Shown: piece after piece, positions 11,011-26,000 of the stretch
How positions within the stretch are numbered: the stretch's first letter is position 1
Layout of the letters: each line of letters starts with the position of its first letter
NCBI GenBank assembly: GCA_003864495.1
Contig: ML133401.1
Coordinates: 3,215,189-3,279,188, forward strand
Source: Nemopilema nomurai
Taxonomy: Eukaryota; Cnidaria; Scyphozoa; Rhizostomeae; Rhizostomatidae
Length of the DNA stretch: 64,000 nt
Reading direction: 5' to 3'
Translations under genes and position numbers: made by a program
Notes under the pieces: model-generated
The model's input: only the letters and a program-made list of their open reading frames with translations
What the model was told of the DNA's origin: nothing
Databases searched by the model: none

Positions 11011-14000
11011 GTGGGAAAGTGTTATTGGCCAACACTCTGTTTTATTTGTTAATGATTTTAAGGTTTATGTTTGGCTTCTCCAAAACCACTTGTTGATGTT
11101 TTCATTCAAGTCTTTCTAGATGATGAACAGGATTTATTAATAATTAGTAGTTTTAAGGAAATTATGAATCTCTGTGGTCTTCTTTATGTTTTTGTAAACC
11201 AGCTATTTCCACAATTTGTAGACCTCATGCATTTGAAAATGAAAGCAAAGTATGAAGTTCTTAAAGCTCTTTTAGGTCATTTGTTAGTGGATTTTGAAAA
11301 TGTTGGAAATGGTAGACCATTGAACAATAAGATGCATTTGCCAGCTAATGTCCAGCTTTAGAGTTCTGTTTGTGGTATAATTGACTATAGACACTTAATC
11401 AAAGTGATTTGGTTTTGAGAGATTTGTTTTATCAAATAAAAAGGAAAAGACATTGCCCTCATTTTTGATTGTACAGAAGAAAAGTTAAAAAGAGGCTGGT
11501 CTTACAAAGAGTGTCATTGGTAGATGTTCAATTTCTAAATGCATGCTGAATTGGTTTATAAAACATGCTGCTTTGAAAAAGTGAACTATTATAAATTTTT
11601 TGGTGAGCTGCATCAACTGATGTGTTTATGGTTCAACTGCATTTCATTTGCTTTATATTGATGAATTCATCTTGTCTTTACAAACATAAAATTTCTTTGC
11701 TTAGGGAATCGCAGAAGTTCTGAATGATGTGCATTTTGTCCAGGCTACATATTCTTACACTGGTCAGGATGAAGATGAGGTATGGGGGTTTCAGGAAACT
11801 GTTTTAGTTGCCATCTGAACAAGTTATTTTTGCATCAGAGAGTTTAGGAGCATTTATACCATCAGTCATCAAAAACCTTTATAAGCTGGCCCTTACAGCT
11901 ATGAGCTGGCCATAAATAATCTTTTTTTGTTTCAATTGTTAATGCAGACAATTTTTTATGTTTTAGTTGTCATTCAATAAAGGTGATATTGTGATTATAT
12001 CAAAGGTAAGCATAAATGAGATATTTCAACCAAGAGCTTTACCTCTAGAAACCTGACTAGGCAAATTAAAGCCAACAGAAAGCCAAAAAAATGTTTTTTG
12101 GCAGGCCTCTGCTTTCATTAACCAGAGAATCAAGAGTCATTTTAGGGTCAAGAATCAAGAGTCAAGAGTCTGACTTCTAGTTTGCTTATGCATGCCAAGA
12201 CATTTGATCAGCTTGGCACAGAAATTCTGGCTGTTTGCTATCTTTAGCTGACATTTGGATAAGCATTGCCAAATTCCAGGGCTGCTGCCAGGAAGTTTTG
12301 ATGTTTTCATTTTGCTCTTTGTCCAGTTGTTTGGCTGTCCAATCAAAATCTGATTGATGCTATAACAAGGTTGCCTTTTTACAAGGTTCCCCTTATTTTA
12401 CCTTATCAATTTCACCTAAGCGCATTCTGATGGTTTGTTTGTTGGTAATATTCACGGAAAACCAATGTTTATTAATGTCATAGGTTGTAGATGGTGGCTG
12501 GTGGGAAGGAACCAGGGATGGCAAAATAGGCTGGTTCCCAAGTGCTTATGTCAAGGATGTTTCACCAGGTGAAATGCCTTTTCAAACCATTTGTAACTGT
12601 TACAAGTGCAATCTGCTTAAATTTGACTTCAACAGAGGCAGCTGCTAATTTGCTTTTGCTTTGAAGAAAGAGCATTAATTAAGCTAATTTATTTTTTGTG
12701 ATGTCAGTTCCCTGCTGCTGGCCCAGCCAGATGTCTTCTCTTCCTTCTGTTTTTCCACCTGACTTCTTTATGCTAATTACTCTGCTGTTTCAAGGTTACT
12801 GATTGCAAGCAACACTTTCGTTACTCACATCATAGTCCTTGTTACATTTTCCTACATTTTCTTAGTTTTATTTTCCTTAATACCTTAGATATGCTTAACA
12901 ATGGTTTTTTCCTTTTTCTCCTGTTATACATTTGTTCCTAATTTATCAGAAGATATTATAAAAAAAGCTGAAATTATGCAGTCAAATATCTGATTGCTGT
13001 TTCTGTTTATGTATTTCCAACTTTTCCAATTTTAACATTCACATTGCACAGTCCCACATTGCTGCTTTAAATTTCATGGTTTCCTCAAGCACACAATCAA
13101 CATTTTTATTACACCTGAACAAGTGTCAACAGCTTCACTTACCCAAAATGAAGCATCTTTGGACAGACATGAAACATTTTATACCTTCTCTATACAGCAT
13201 TGAAAAGTTTTAGACAGACAGCAAAAGTTATGTATAATTTAGTCTTGTGGCTATCTTGTGGTTACTATATATGGCTTCCCTCTCCACATTTACACTTGAT
13301 AATAATGGATCATAATATTCATAATGGCTTATTGTTGATTAGGATCATAACGGATGATGAACATCATTCTTTAATAATACATTTTTTTACAGCTGAGTAA
13401 TAAATTATCTCACCGCTCATGACTCATTCAGATACTGATTCCATGAAATTATACTAAAACCCATCACACCGCTGATGTTACAAAATAAAATTGGAACGAT
13501 ATAATGGGTTTTGCCACATAAAAGTTTTAATTTGAATTGCAATCCCAGCGTTTTGTACACAATAATTGAGCGGCAAATACCAATAGCTGATTAGTAGAAA
13601 TATGACAGTCTGGCTGAAGGTTTATAAGAGTAACAGTCTCCTATCTGTACTCCACAGATGTTTGGAATGTATCATTATTTTCAGAAAAAATATTTGACCA
13701 AAGTCTTATATGGGACAGGAAAGGTAATTTTTAATTTTCATTACCTTGACAGGTCCAGAAGAATTTGACAAGGAGAACGTTACTCCTCAGCCAGTTCCAG
13801 AAACACACAAAGCCAACCACAATTTGGTATGCAATCTAGAATTTTTTAACAACTTAAGCCACGGTAATAACAAGTGTGTAGAAGACAGGTCTTCCTTGGA
13901 AAAATTTTCAAGATGTGCGTTCAATTTGAGATGGTTGTAAATAGGTTGATTAATGAATGTGGGGGCTGCAGCCAAAGATATTTAGAAGAGTCATCCATTA

Positions 14001-17000
14001 GACCCTCTTTATGATGCTATACACTTCACTTATTATTTGTTCATATGAACTTTGTTTAAACAAAATAATCACTTTAACCTTGGCAAGGGCAAAAGAGTTC
14101 TTCTTAAATGGTAGGAAAAGACTTTTGGAAGAGGCCAACAGTTCTGGCCCATTCTGAACAGGTATAAGGGGGTGCATCCCTTAAAAGGAGCTATTTTGAA
14201 CTGGTATTTTTAGTGCCATAAATATCATGATTATAATGCATTTTGCTGGAACCAGCCCAGTTCTTTTGTTTTCATTTTGCTCGTTATAAAAGGAATATTA
14301 TTATTCCATGTTCTGGAGTACCCTTCTTTGTCCCCACCGCTTCCCTGCTATGCAGATGAACAAAACAGATAGTTTGGGAAAAAACGTTTCACTTGTCAAC
14401 CCCATCCTGTGAAGTATTTGAAATTAGTAGTGTGATTCAAAAAGTAGCGAAGAAAGTAGTGCAATTTATGAGATGTTTGCTGTATGTGTCTTTAGGTGGT
14501 AAAGAATATGGTCGATGTAGAAGAAGCACATGTTGAAGAATTAAAGGTATGCAATTAGTACTTACTACTGGTATAAGATTACCTGGCCATGCTAAAGGTT
14601 AGGTTTCAGTCAGCCTTGAAGTCTGAAGATAAATTTTGCAGAATTGCACAAGGAGGAGGCAGGCCGTTATTGAATAGATCTTTCTTTTCGTCACAAATTT
14701 CTCGGGAGGGTGATTGTCATTTTGTATTCAAAACCATTGTAACGAAAGCGGGGGGAGTCGTAAAATATCCACAGAGGTCTATCAAATGAACTTTTCTCTT
14801 CTTTCAAGTGCTGATGTTATATCATTTCGATTTCACTTCTAGAGTTTTCACGAGAAATACATCAGCCCACTAAAGAACTCTGAAGTGTAAGTCAGTCAAT
14901 GAAAGATATTATCTCTTCATTTCAATTGCAGATGAAATGTCTTATCCTTTTGTACTCTTTAAGGCGATGCAAATAAACATGGCTACAAATGATCCAATTT
15001 ATTAGGCTCAGCTGAAGCCCCTTTTTGCTGCCAAGCCGATTGAAGAACCCTTGTCTTGCTGCAAGAGAATTAAAATTTTTATCCACATTAACGTGCTCTT
15101 TTTGCTACGCTTAATTACATTCGTCATTCGTAGATTGGGTCAGTCAGATTTAATGACACTTTGCGGTAGCTTTGAAGAGATTGTCCAGTTCCATCAGCGG
15201 TTGCTCAAGGGCCTAACAGATCAATCAAAGTGAGATGCATTCTAGTGTTTTTCATAATTCGCAGGGATTAGCCGTTTTAAAGACAAAACATCACTTTCAA
15301 TGTAGTGTAGAGAGAGTCTGTGCTTTATTTATAAGAATAACTTGTTTTAAACGCCAAAAGAGTCTTTTGGTAAGGAGGAATTCAACTGTTATTTGGTTGA
15401 AGCATTAAAATTTGTTTGTAAGGGAGCATTTGCAAAGTAGTCTTTTCAACTGTTTGCAAGTAGGCCTGTTTCGCATAGTTTGAGAATCGATTTTTTTTCA
15501 AATTATTTACAAGGAGGTCTGCCTCAAACGGTTTGCAAGTAGGCCTGTTTCGAATAATTTGAAAATTGACTTGTACTAAACTATTTGGAAGGAGGCCTGC
15601 CTCAAACGGTTTGCAAGTAGGCCTGTTTCAAATAGTTTGAAAATCGACTTGTTTCAAACTATTTGCAAGGATGTCTGCCTCAAACGCTTTGGTGTAGGCC
15701 TGTTTCGGGCTCTTTTCAAATGTCTCGTTTTTATCTCTTTCCAACGAAACATTTTTCAAATAATTACCCGGAACATATTTATACTTGACTCTTGTCCAAC
15801 TGTCAATCCGGATCTTTTGTCCAAGTTTTTGTAGAAGTTAGTTAAAAAGCAGGAAATTAAAGCCGTTTTAATTGGAGCTTGTATTTTTTCAACCAGAGAG
15901 GGATTAGAGCATCAAAGAATAGGTGCCGAGTTTCTAAGTCTGCTGCAAGAGGTGTGTATTTGCTTCAATTGAACACTCCTAATCGGAAAATAGCTTGATT
16001 TGGTTGATTGAATACTTGGCCTCTTTAAAATGTAAGGAAAATTGCGCGAATTCTGTTCCTGTAGTCACAAATGTACCAGCATTTTCCACTTGTGCCGAAT
16101 TGTTCGAAATGTTTCATGAATACTTTAATGAGCATTATATTTACACTTTTTAGAGCATTATATTTACACTTTATGACTTTAGTGATTTTCTTTGGTCAAT
16201 GATTTAAAAGACCCACAAGTCTTGTAATGGACCCGTGATGAAAAATATGAAACTGAGGAAGGAAGCTTCAAAATCTTGTAAATGTTTGACCACCTTGAAG
16301 ACAAAGCAAAACAGAGCATCTGATTGGCTTTCCAGACAAACGACTTTACAATACCATGTAGTTTAATACGATATACATACCCAACGTTTGTCGGAAATTG
16401 TCTTTCGCTTGAATGTCCAATTAGTGCTTCTAATTATATAAACAGCATAATCAAGGCTACGGTCGTAGTTCGGGTTTAACAGCAAGTTATATAAACAGCA
16501 TTTCACAAATTTCTACAATATCCTGCATCAGTGTTCTTAAAAAGGACGCTTTTTGTGTATCGGCCCTTTATTTTACAAAAACAATTAAAAATGGCAAGAA
16601 TGAGCGGAATCATTGTTTTCCCACACTTTAAGCACTTTTCCTTCCAACACCCCTCAAACTATTTATTTTCGTAAAGAGTGCGGAGAAATAGCCGACCCGA
16701 GTGAGACTCAAACCCACGACCCCTGACTTTATGTATCAAGTGCTCTACCGCCAAGAGCTATCGGGTCATGCTTTCAAGCCAGCACTTGAGACCAAGCCAT
16801 TTATCCGCATTGCCCCTCTCTTTTACCGATTGCACAAGGAAGCCATCGCAGCTCCATCACCTACGAATCGTCGTCAGAGATCCTGTTGCCTGTGACATTA
16901 TTTATTCTGCCAGCTTATGGTCATTTGCCTACGTTTGCATACTCTGATGCGTGTCGGACAAAAAAGTACTTCAAGCATGCGAAAATTATGTTCCCGCAAT

Positions 17001-20000
17001 TTCTTGCCACTGTGATGTTGTACTAATAAATTGACTAGCATTGAGATATGCATGATTATACTTTTAGGCTGTTAATAATATTATCATCAGAAGTCGGAAT
17101 AGCTCACTGTTTTTGCCTTCTTTAATTATTAATAGAAACATAAACCACAGTCGTGTTATTGTGTTACAAATCATTGGTAGTCATATTTATTCATATATTT
17201 TTGCGCAGGTGAAAGAGCTTTATATTTCGTATTGTGCAAACCACCCATGGGCAGCTGCGATCTTATCAAGAGAAAGGTGAGTTTTTGTTCTTGAAACATC
17301 ATTATTATTTCACCGATTTATTATTTTTTCACCGAATCAAACTTTCTCGCCAATAACTTTCCCATATCTTTGCAAACCTGTGGGTTGATCTGTTCTTTGA
17401 TTTTTATTTAACACGATCCTATTAATTGTAAGACCGTGGGATTCGGGTTCAAACATATTTCGATCTCTTATACAATTATTTGGAAAAACAACTTCCTTCA
17501 TCAGTTTCCTAGCAACGTTTACTCTGACTGACCTCGCATTGGAATCGTCTGATTAATCAGTTCAATTTCCAACCTCCTTTCGGAGATCTGATTCTTGTGC
17601 TTTGGCGAGCATTTGGGGCCCAATTGAATTTCTTGATGAGAGCGTGAGGTGATTGAGAGATCAAAATGATTAAGAGATCGAAGTAATTGAGAGATCGAAG
17701 TGATTAAGAAATCAATTCAATGACTTTGAGTATTCGCTCAGTGATTTGAAGATCGTTATCTTTGTATGTTACTAAGTACGATTTCGTTTCTTAGTTTCAA
17801 TGATCTTGCGACACCTGGAAACCCAAGTCTTACTTACTGCTCTCTAATTACCCAACTTTCAGGCTAAAGTACTTCTCATTTTTTCAGCGAGAAACTTTCG
17901 CAGTTCATGGAGGGCAAAGGTGCACCAAGCCCCGGCATTATGACTTTGACTACCATGTTGTCGAAGGTGCTTATTAAATTTTTATGCAAACTCGACTTAT
18001 TTTCATTGAAAGATGTTTTTGCCCAGTGAATCTTGAGAAATGTTGCCTACTGGAAATTTGTCGGCTCGCTTCGTCTTAATATTAAGCCTGCTTATTTTAG
18101 ACTTTGTAGATTGGTTTGTATGCTAGCATGCATGTTAGATCTTTAGTATTTCAACCAATTAATTTATCAAAAGACACGTTTCTTCCGTCATACTCTACCT
18201 AGGTCATACATTAGAGTGGTGTGCAATTCACGCCATCTATTGCTGCCACTCAAGGCTACCGCTAATCAAGGTCGCTCGCCAATCACCATTCATCAGTTTG
18301 TTGCTCTGTCATAAAAATTAATAATTTAAATCAGCCAACTATTCATTTCCAGGTCATTTTCTTGAGCGGATCTAAGATTAAGCGTTGTCATGTAGATCTA
18401 AAGTGGACTTTTTATCATGTCAAATGAATCAGTTAGGCTCTTTTCTATCCCAATCATGTCAGTGTGTTTGGTTCAATGAATTACTGCAGAACCTCAAAAA
18501 CAGCATGGAACACCGAGAAAATACTTTTTCATACTCAAAGTACTTTCTGATGCAAAAATATTGATTTTGTTGTTTCACCCTTGTTCCAGAACCGTAGGCC
18601 ATTTACAGGCCGTAGACCGCCCTGCGTTCAATTCAATTCCAATGATCTGCACCATTTAAGTAACCAAGGCTGTTATTGCTTTGGGCTACCACGATTTCAA
18701 TGCAGCTTGCTATAAATATCATCAGAGTTGTCAGCAAGTTGGGTAGAATATTAACTGAAATGGTCCTTTTTGTCACTAGATAAAACTGGAGTTTTCTAGT
18801 AATGCAGTTTGGCATTCCTGTTTACTTGATTTAACTTTTGGCTCTGCAAAATTTCAAAATAGCACAAGGCAGGGAAATGTAGTTTTTGCATGTTTCTCTT
18901 GGCCGAAACTTCCCGGAATCGGAAAACAGAACAAAAGTCGGAAAACAACCATAAGTTGACAGAAATAGCAACATGGGAGATATTTGCAAGAAAGAGTGCT
19001 TTGAAAATGTTCTGTTTGTAATCTTCTGATATATTTTGGATTATTTCCGTTTTTTCAACTGCTTGCTATGGTTATGGGTATAATGGATGGTGAATTTTGT
19101 TTTCACAGCCTTTTGTGCGCGTAGAAAAATACTCAAGTCAGTTAAAAGAATTAGAGAGGCATATTGAGGTAATTTCTTATTTGGAAATTTATTCGATTTG
19201 TGTTTCTAATGATATCTTCAGAGTGTTCTACCGATTTTCAGCATTACTTCAAAGGTGACACTCTTTTCTACTGTATTTCTAGTTTGTGTTTTTTCAATCC
19301 CTTGCTATACTAATTTTTATTTTTGTCAGGACGACCATTGTGATTTTTTGGACATCAAAAAGTCTGCCCAAGCTTATCAACTAATCGCTGTGAGTTTTTC
19401 TTGCATTTGTCGTTTACAATAATAATTATGATCTTTCATATTTATTCAGGCGAAGATGTTCAGTAATTAAACTACTGTTATCAACAAAAGGCCTGTAAGG
19501 CCATCTTCCGTTTTAAAATTTCATTGACAATAAATGGAGTGCTACAAAATTACAATTGTACTTCTTCAATTCGTTGAATTATGGTCATTCTGTTTTACTA
19601 AGTGTAATCCAACATGGTGAAGTTATTTTGATGGATATTGGAGTCTTCCTCTCTAGAGCAGTACCTGAGAATCTCTTCTTCTAGTCTAAGCTTGTTCATT
19701 GCATGTTTTTTAGGGTTTGTGAGTTTTCTTGTCTACTAATAATTGGATGTAGGAAAATATATCCACTAATATTGTGAATTTTTGCCAGCTCGGCTGCAAT
19801 GAAACGCGCAAACGCAAGGAAATGGAGCTGGAAATGCTAACAGGAACAATCGAAGGCTGGGAAGGAGAGGTAAGAAAGCTGTTTTACCAACATCAACACT
19901 ATCTCGTTCCACGGGTTACCGTATACCTGTGCGCATGTCCAGTAGAAGAGACAGAAATGTTTAAACAAGAACCGGACCTAACTCCATCGAGCTGCCAATA

Positions 20001-23000
20001 GGCGCCCGGTCTAAGTTTCAAGTGTAGGTTGAAGAGATGGTTGAAGTGTCCGGAGGCTTTAGGAAGAAACAAGCTCAGAATATTTTATAGATTTTAATAT
20101 ACCTTCAAGTTTGTCTTCTCAATTTTTACTGTCTTCTGTTTTTTCAACTTTCAGTTTCTTTCATCAACAGTATATTTTTATTTACAGCCTATAACATCAC
20201 TTGGCAATATCATTCTTATGACTCAAGTCTTTGTTGAAAAAGAGGATGTGGTGGGTGCTTTTTGTTGATTCTACTTAGAATTTCATTACCTTGAATTCTT
20301 TTTGTCTGTTAGCTTGGATAACTGTGCTTTGGCAGATCACATCTCCTACACATTTTCGACATAAGTTACCAACATCTTCGCGTACCAAATATCATGATAT
20401 TAATTTTAGCTTAGAATATTTGTCTTCTTTTTAAGACCAAAGGAAGAGAGTATTGCTTGCTACAAAATGCAAGTTCGCCTTGCGGTTCTAATTATACGTC
20501 AACTCAATATTAGCAGTCCACCTTCAGTCAACGTCCGCCCTAGAGCTTTGCCATTTGGTAAAGGGCTACTGACGACACTAATTGTTTTGTTAAATTTTTG
20601 CAGGAGCGAAAAGAGAGATATTTCTGCCTCTTTCCCGAGGAACTTGTCGTCCTGTTTGTCAGCATAGAGTTGGTTGGGTATTGTTTCGAGGCAAGTATTT
20701 TCCAATCGACTTTTTATTTAAAAAGCGAAATCTTTCCAAATACACACATTTTCAAACAAAATTAAAAGTTTTTAGCGCACTTAAGCTGATTAAAAGTTTA
20801 AAGTTTCGCGTCATATTTCATATATATGTTTATAGCGCACTCTTTGTTGTTTTTATCTGAAACATATACATTTTAAGTTTAAGTAATGACACCTGGAGAT
20901 TCATTTGTCAAGCGAAGACTAGTTACTGAAAGTTGGTGGTTTATTGTCGATACATTAAGTCGATGAATCGCTACATTTTCACTGCATGTGGTTCCCCCAA
21001 TCCAAGATTATGTTCAGTATAATGTTTCCTTTTTTCTGTTTTCCAGTGAGAACCATGCCCTCTTTTTGGGCTATTGTTGCATTATGTTCTATTGCTGGTT
21101 TCTGTTTCTTCTTCTGACTCGAAATTTGCTTGTTTCGTAACAGGAACGTCACAAACTCACAGACATCACCGCCAAGAATATCGAAGATACGGAGGAGTTT
21201 TTCAACGCGATTGAATTGAAAGGTATTCGTGGTTTCGTGTGAAGGCTCTTGCTCTATCCTGTTATTATTGAAACCGGCTCAGCCTCTCCTGTGTAGTTAT
21301 TTCCGCACGAGGAAACGAAATGAGATTCCAGTAGTTTGCATTCTTCCGGGTAATCGCTCTGTCTAGTCATTTTTTTCCAGCGTTTTGGTGGAATTTTTGT
21401 GGTTTACCAGTTTGAATTTTACTAGTCAATTGGTCAGTATCATAGAAATCAACGGAAAATATGAATTAGCAGCTCAAAACATAAGTCCTGTTTTTTCATT
21501 GTTGGTCAAATCTGGTTCTAATGAACTTCCGTGAGATTTTTTAAAAAAGATATTCATCGTAGATTTATTACAAGTGAATGCTGCCCCAAATCCGCAGAGA
21601 GTAGATTTCGTACGAGGCATTGATAATAGAAGATCTGACTGAAATGAGCTTTTGTTTCCATTTAGTCAAAGGTAAAAAGTGGAAGATCATGATGGGAACC
21701 CCTCGTGAAAAAGACGCATGGATTGCGTCATTGAAAGAGAAGTTGGGCGACCGATACACGTACGACGCACCGCGGGAGGGCAAGACGGTGACCCTGGAGC
21801 GGACGGAGAGCGCGAAGCGGCGTGAGATACAGTCGATGCCGCGTTGGGGCAACGAGCCGACGGAGCAGATCATTAGGAGCTACAGCACGGGGTCCACCGG
21901 GCCCGTTCACCGGCCGTCGTTCCGCAAGCCGACCAGCGAGTTCGCGACGCTGCAGGACGAAGACACAGTAAGTACCTGGAAGACTGCCGTTTAATATTTT
22001 GCGTGGATGCGTGCGCGGCATGCCGGTTGCGTCTGCAATTGTGTTTATAGCTAGGATTGGGTGGACTGTTTTTAAGGGGTTACGTTGGGAAGTGGTGGTG
22101 GTGCTGAAATGCTGATAACTTTTCCCCATGGATTCCAAACGGCCATTTTCAAGGGTTTACTTAGCGTGTCTCTGAGTGTTTCGAGAGTTTTTTGCACGTT
22201 GAACTGGTGGTGCAGTGCAAGGCATTGCAGCTGGAGACTCTGAAGAAACTGTTGTACTTAAGCGTCCGTTCTTTAGTATTTAAGCAGCCTAGAATAAATT
22301 GAAGCAACTTATCAACAGGCGACAGAAGTTTTGCGGTCTTCTGTTTGCACAAGGATGTCCTCGAAGTTAAAAGTGTGCTATTGATTTGGGACCCTCGTTT
22401 CTGCTACTTTGGGTTTCAGAATGCACTTTTAGGCCCAAGTTGCAAATCTACAGCCGTGCCACATTTGCTATATTCATTGTTCCATTGGGTCGTCTTGTTA
22501 ATGACCCGTGGCAGTGACACCTTCGAAGGCGCTTAGTCGTCAAAGTGCTTCATTAGCCACCAAGGCTCTCTGATAACAGCTGTGCCACTGCTCATCGTTG
22601 CTAGGAATGAGGCCTATATTTTCTTGAGAGCTATGACCAGCAATGCCTGCATAAATTCAGGCCAGGAGGGGGGCGAAAGCATGAGGCTAGTGGCGAAACA
22701 ATAGAAAAACGGAAGAATCGAGACATTGTACTGTGAGCTGTCCCTATTGCCTCCCCCTTTGCTGCATGTGTCCCTGGCTGGGAACATCAGTCCTTTATAC
22801 AACAACGAATTTTCAAGATCTCTGTGGCATCTAATGTTTCACTAAAGACTACTCGACGCATCTTAATTGAGGTCACAATTTATTGTTCTGCTCAGTGATC
22901 TGGTAGCCTAAACATTTTACTTAATTTTGCCATGGAAAAAATGCGTGGAATTCAATTTTTCAGTTCACATTTTGTCTGTGGTTTTAGAAATGAATGTAAA

Positions 23001-26000
23001 AAAAAGTAATCCAGGCTTGTTGAAATTGGTGTCCATTACCAATTCAATGTTTATAGCAGCTTGAGGAATTTTGGACGAACTGCCTCTTATTGCGAAATGC
23101 TATCAGCCACTGCTTGTTTTTGCTGGTCAAAGTACAATGGTACAAAGTGGCCTATGGTCTATTATTCACAAACGGAAGCAGGATTGAGAACAAGATTTCC
23201 TCGTTGCTCCGAAACATCGGTGTTTGTAGCCGTTTTTTATTCCTTCAGCATGTCTTTGTTTGAAGGAAGATGAACATTGTCCCCTGCTCTGGTGGTCTTA
23301 CGTTGAAAAAAGGCTACCGATTGTTCAAGCGCTACTAGTGCATCACTTGTACGGGGGTGATGCTCCTCAAAATCGTGAATTCTTGCAAGTCCGACTTTGC
23401 GTCTGGGCTATTCTCTTTGCTTCATCAAAGGTATAACAAGGCATCACAACGCATTTAAGATCTGGGCTGGTAACTGTTTTTGCCTGACCGCTTCTTACCA
23501 ATCCTCCCCCTCTTCCTGGCGATACCTTCTCTGTGATCGGTCCTTCCCTCCCCTATAAATTTGCTATATTCCCTTTCCTCCTTCGTAGAGACCTGCTAGG
23601 CCTAGTTTTTTCTTGGAAACTGCGACACCGGTTAGCTGAGAAGCATCGATTTAGACTTCGCAGTAGACAATACTGTCTGACTGGCGTTCGATATTGACCA
23701 TGCAACTGGTTTCTTTTGATGACTGGAAACTCTTTTCTTATCCACTGCCCCCGCATGTTGTCGTTTCCATTTTAGAAGTCAACAATGGGCCTAAATCTAT
23801 GAGTGATTTGGCTTTATGACAATACCCTCTCTGCCCACGAGTGATTAAGCAACTTGTGTCAGTGGAGCAACGTACTAATTCTTTGTCGTATTAATGGGGC
23901 ATTTTATTTGTCAGACCTCAATCCATTTCCGTTAGACGCCTAGGCTCCCCCGCTTATTGTAAAAGCAGTGAGTCAATGTTTGGGGATTAAAAGTCTGACG
24001 AGTCAGTCTTAAGAAACTGGATCGATACAAGAGCGCCTTCTAAATCTGATTCTCTATTGAGATAGAAATCCCCGTAATCTTCGCCAATTTCACAGTTCTC
24101 GTTCGGACAAGCCTCTTTGCTTTGCGTCATCATCGATGATTGGCAGTTTGATCTTGGAAACCGTCAGTCAGTCTGACGAAAATAAACTTTGACTTCACAG
24201 TGAAATGGCGTTGGATTTTCGCCGTGTTTTGCTAAGAACAAAGGCCATTTCAGGTCGGATTGACATTCGAATCGCGGAAGTGTGTGTTATTTCGGCGTGG
24301 CTTGGTTCAGGAAACGGAGAAAATTGCCAAGGAAATAGCAAAGTTCGCCATGTTGTATCAGAATCGCTCTGTGCTGGTCGAACTGGCCTCTTGTCCCGTT
24401 GGACGGACAGCAAAGAGGATGTCATCATCGCCGAATTAATTCTTACTAATTTCCACGCAATTATAATGCAGTGACGTGTTCTTTGGTTCAGTACACAAAA
24501 GCGATCGTTCGTCGTCATTTCGCTGTTCAGATTTGGATTCTTACTAGAGACACAATTATCAAGTAACGAAGAGTCTTGTGTGTTATCTTATCGCGTGCCG
24601 AGGACTATTATCGCTGGGGTTATACAAGTCAGGATCGCCAATGAAACCAGTCAGCATAAACGATTTTGCGGAGGATTATGCCTCTCTATCAAGCGCTGTA
24701 GGCATCTTCGGCTGCCTCAGTTGTCTGGTTTGTTTATTTCGCTTTCGATTACTTTTCATCCTTTCCATGCGGGACTATCATTTCGAAAATATTTGCAACA
24801 ATTAACAACAGTTTGTCGCATAACGACCACACTAATGCTCTAGAAAGTTATTCACCCTTAACGTTTTCTAATCATTTTTAATGACACTGATGCTGACCTT
24901 TGAATGTCAAACATTGAAAGAATTTTCCTTAATATTCCAATGGCACAATTATATTTTCCATTTCTTCTATAGTCACAATATCTATAGAGTTCATGGTCAG
25001 AATTCTGTACGCCAAACGCTTCCAACCTTAATCTCAATATGAATACATGGGATAGGTGTAGAAAATTTGTCTCGAATAACAGCCAAATACATTAAAGAAA
25101 AAGTAGGTCAAAACATATTAAACGGGCAACGGAAGAATTCTTGATGAATTATGCACTTATACACCTATCCTCTTTTAACCATTTCCTTAGTTTCTGATTT
25201 TATTTGGAAGGAAGTTGATGATTTCTTATCCGACAAGATCCATTTTGTGGCATGTGCGCAATATCAAGATTTCCTGCTAATCTCCATCCTTGGTTGGTGT
25301 TTGTCTGATATGCCCTATCCGTTTTGCTTTTTACTTTACTGTCCTTGTTCCAATCCATGGATGTTATTCTCTCAAGCAGTCACACACACTCGAGAACACG
25401 TGCATTTCGTAGGAAGCTCTGGGCCAATTTAATGTTTTTAGTGCATGAAATTACCAATCAATGGTGTGATTGAAGAGAGGGCAACAGACTTATACACACG
25501 CTTTTCCCCTACAATGATTTAGCCTTGCATACCTCAAAATTGGGGGTAATTTTGGAATAATATAAACTCAATATGAGGAGATCTCCTGCTCCTTTTCGTT
25601 ACAGAACAGCAAATGACAGTTGCGTCATAATGTGCAAGCGTGCGTTTATTTTTATGTATGACGTAATCACTATTTTAGTCATGTGGTATGGAGAAATGTC
25701 ATTGTTGTTTAAATTATTTAGGGTAGACACAAAACGTAATAGCTATAATGGGAGCTGATATAATGTCCGATTGCGTCATTGCACCAGCAAAAATTTACAT
25801 ACTCATGTAAATCTCCCGATCAGTTTATAGCTTTGTTCGCTCAAGAATCAGTGTAGCAATGTAGGAAAGATCAGTATTATTGAAATCCAGCTAAAGAGCT
25901 TGGTAGAACGCTATGACGTCATGACGTGTATTTGTTGTCAAAATACCAAAATTATTTGGTATCACCTAGACAGGCCTATTGTTCGTGGACGACAATAGTC

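Noticed and set aside
16701..16895. A 64-residue plus-strand ORF.
   Set aside because: It reads through the antisense of the tRNA-like sequence.
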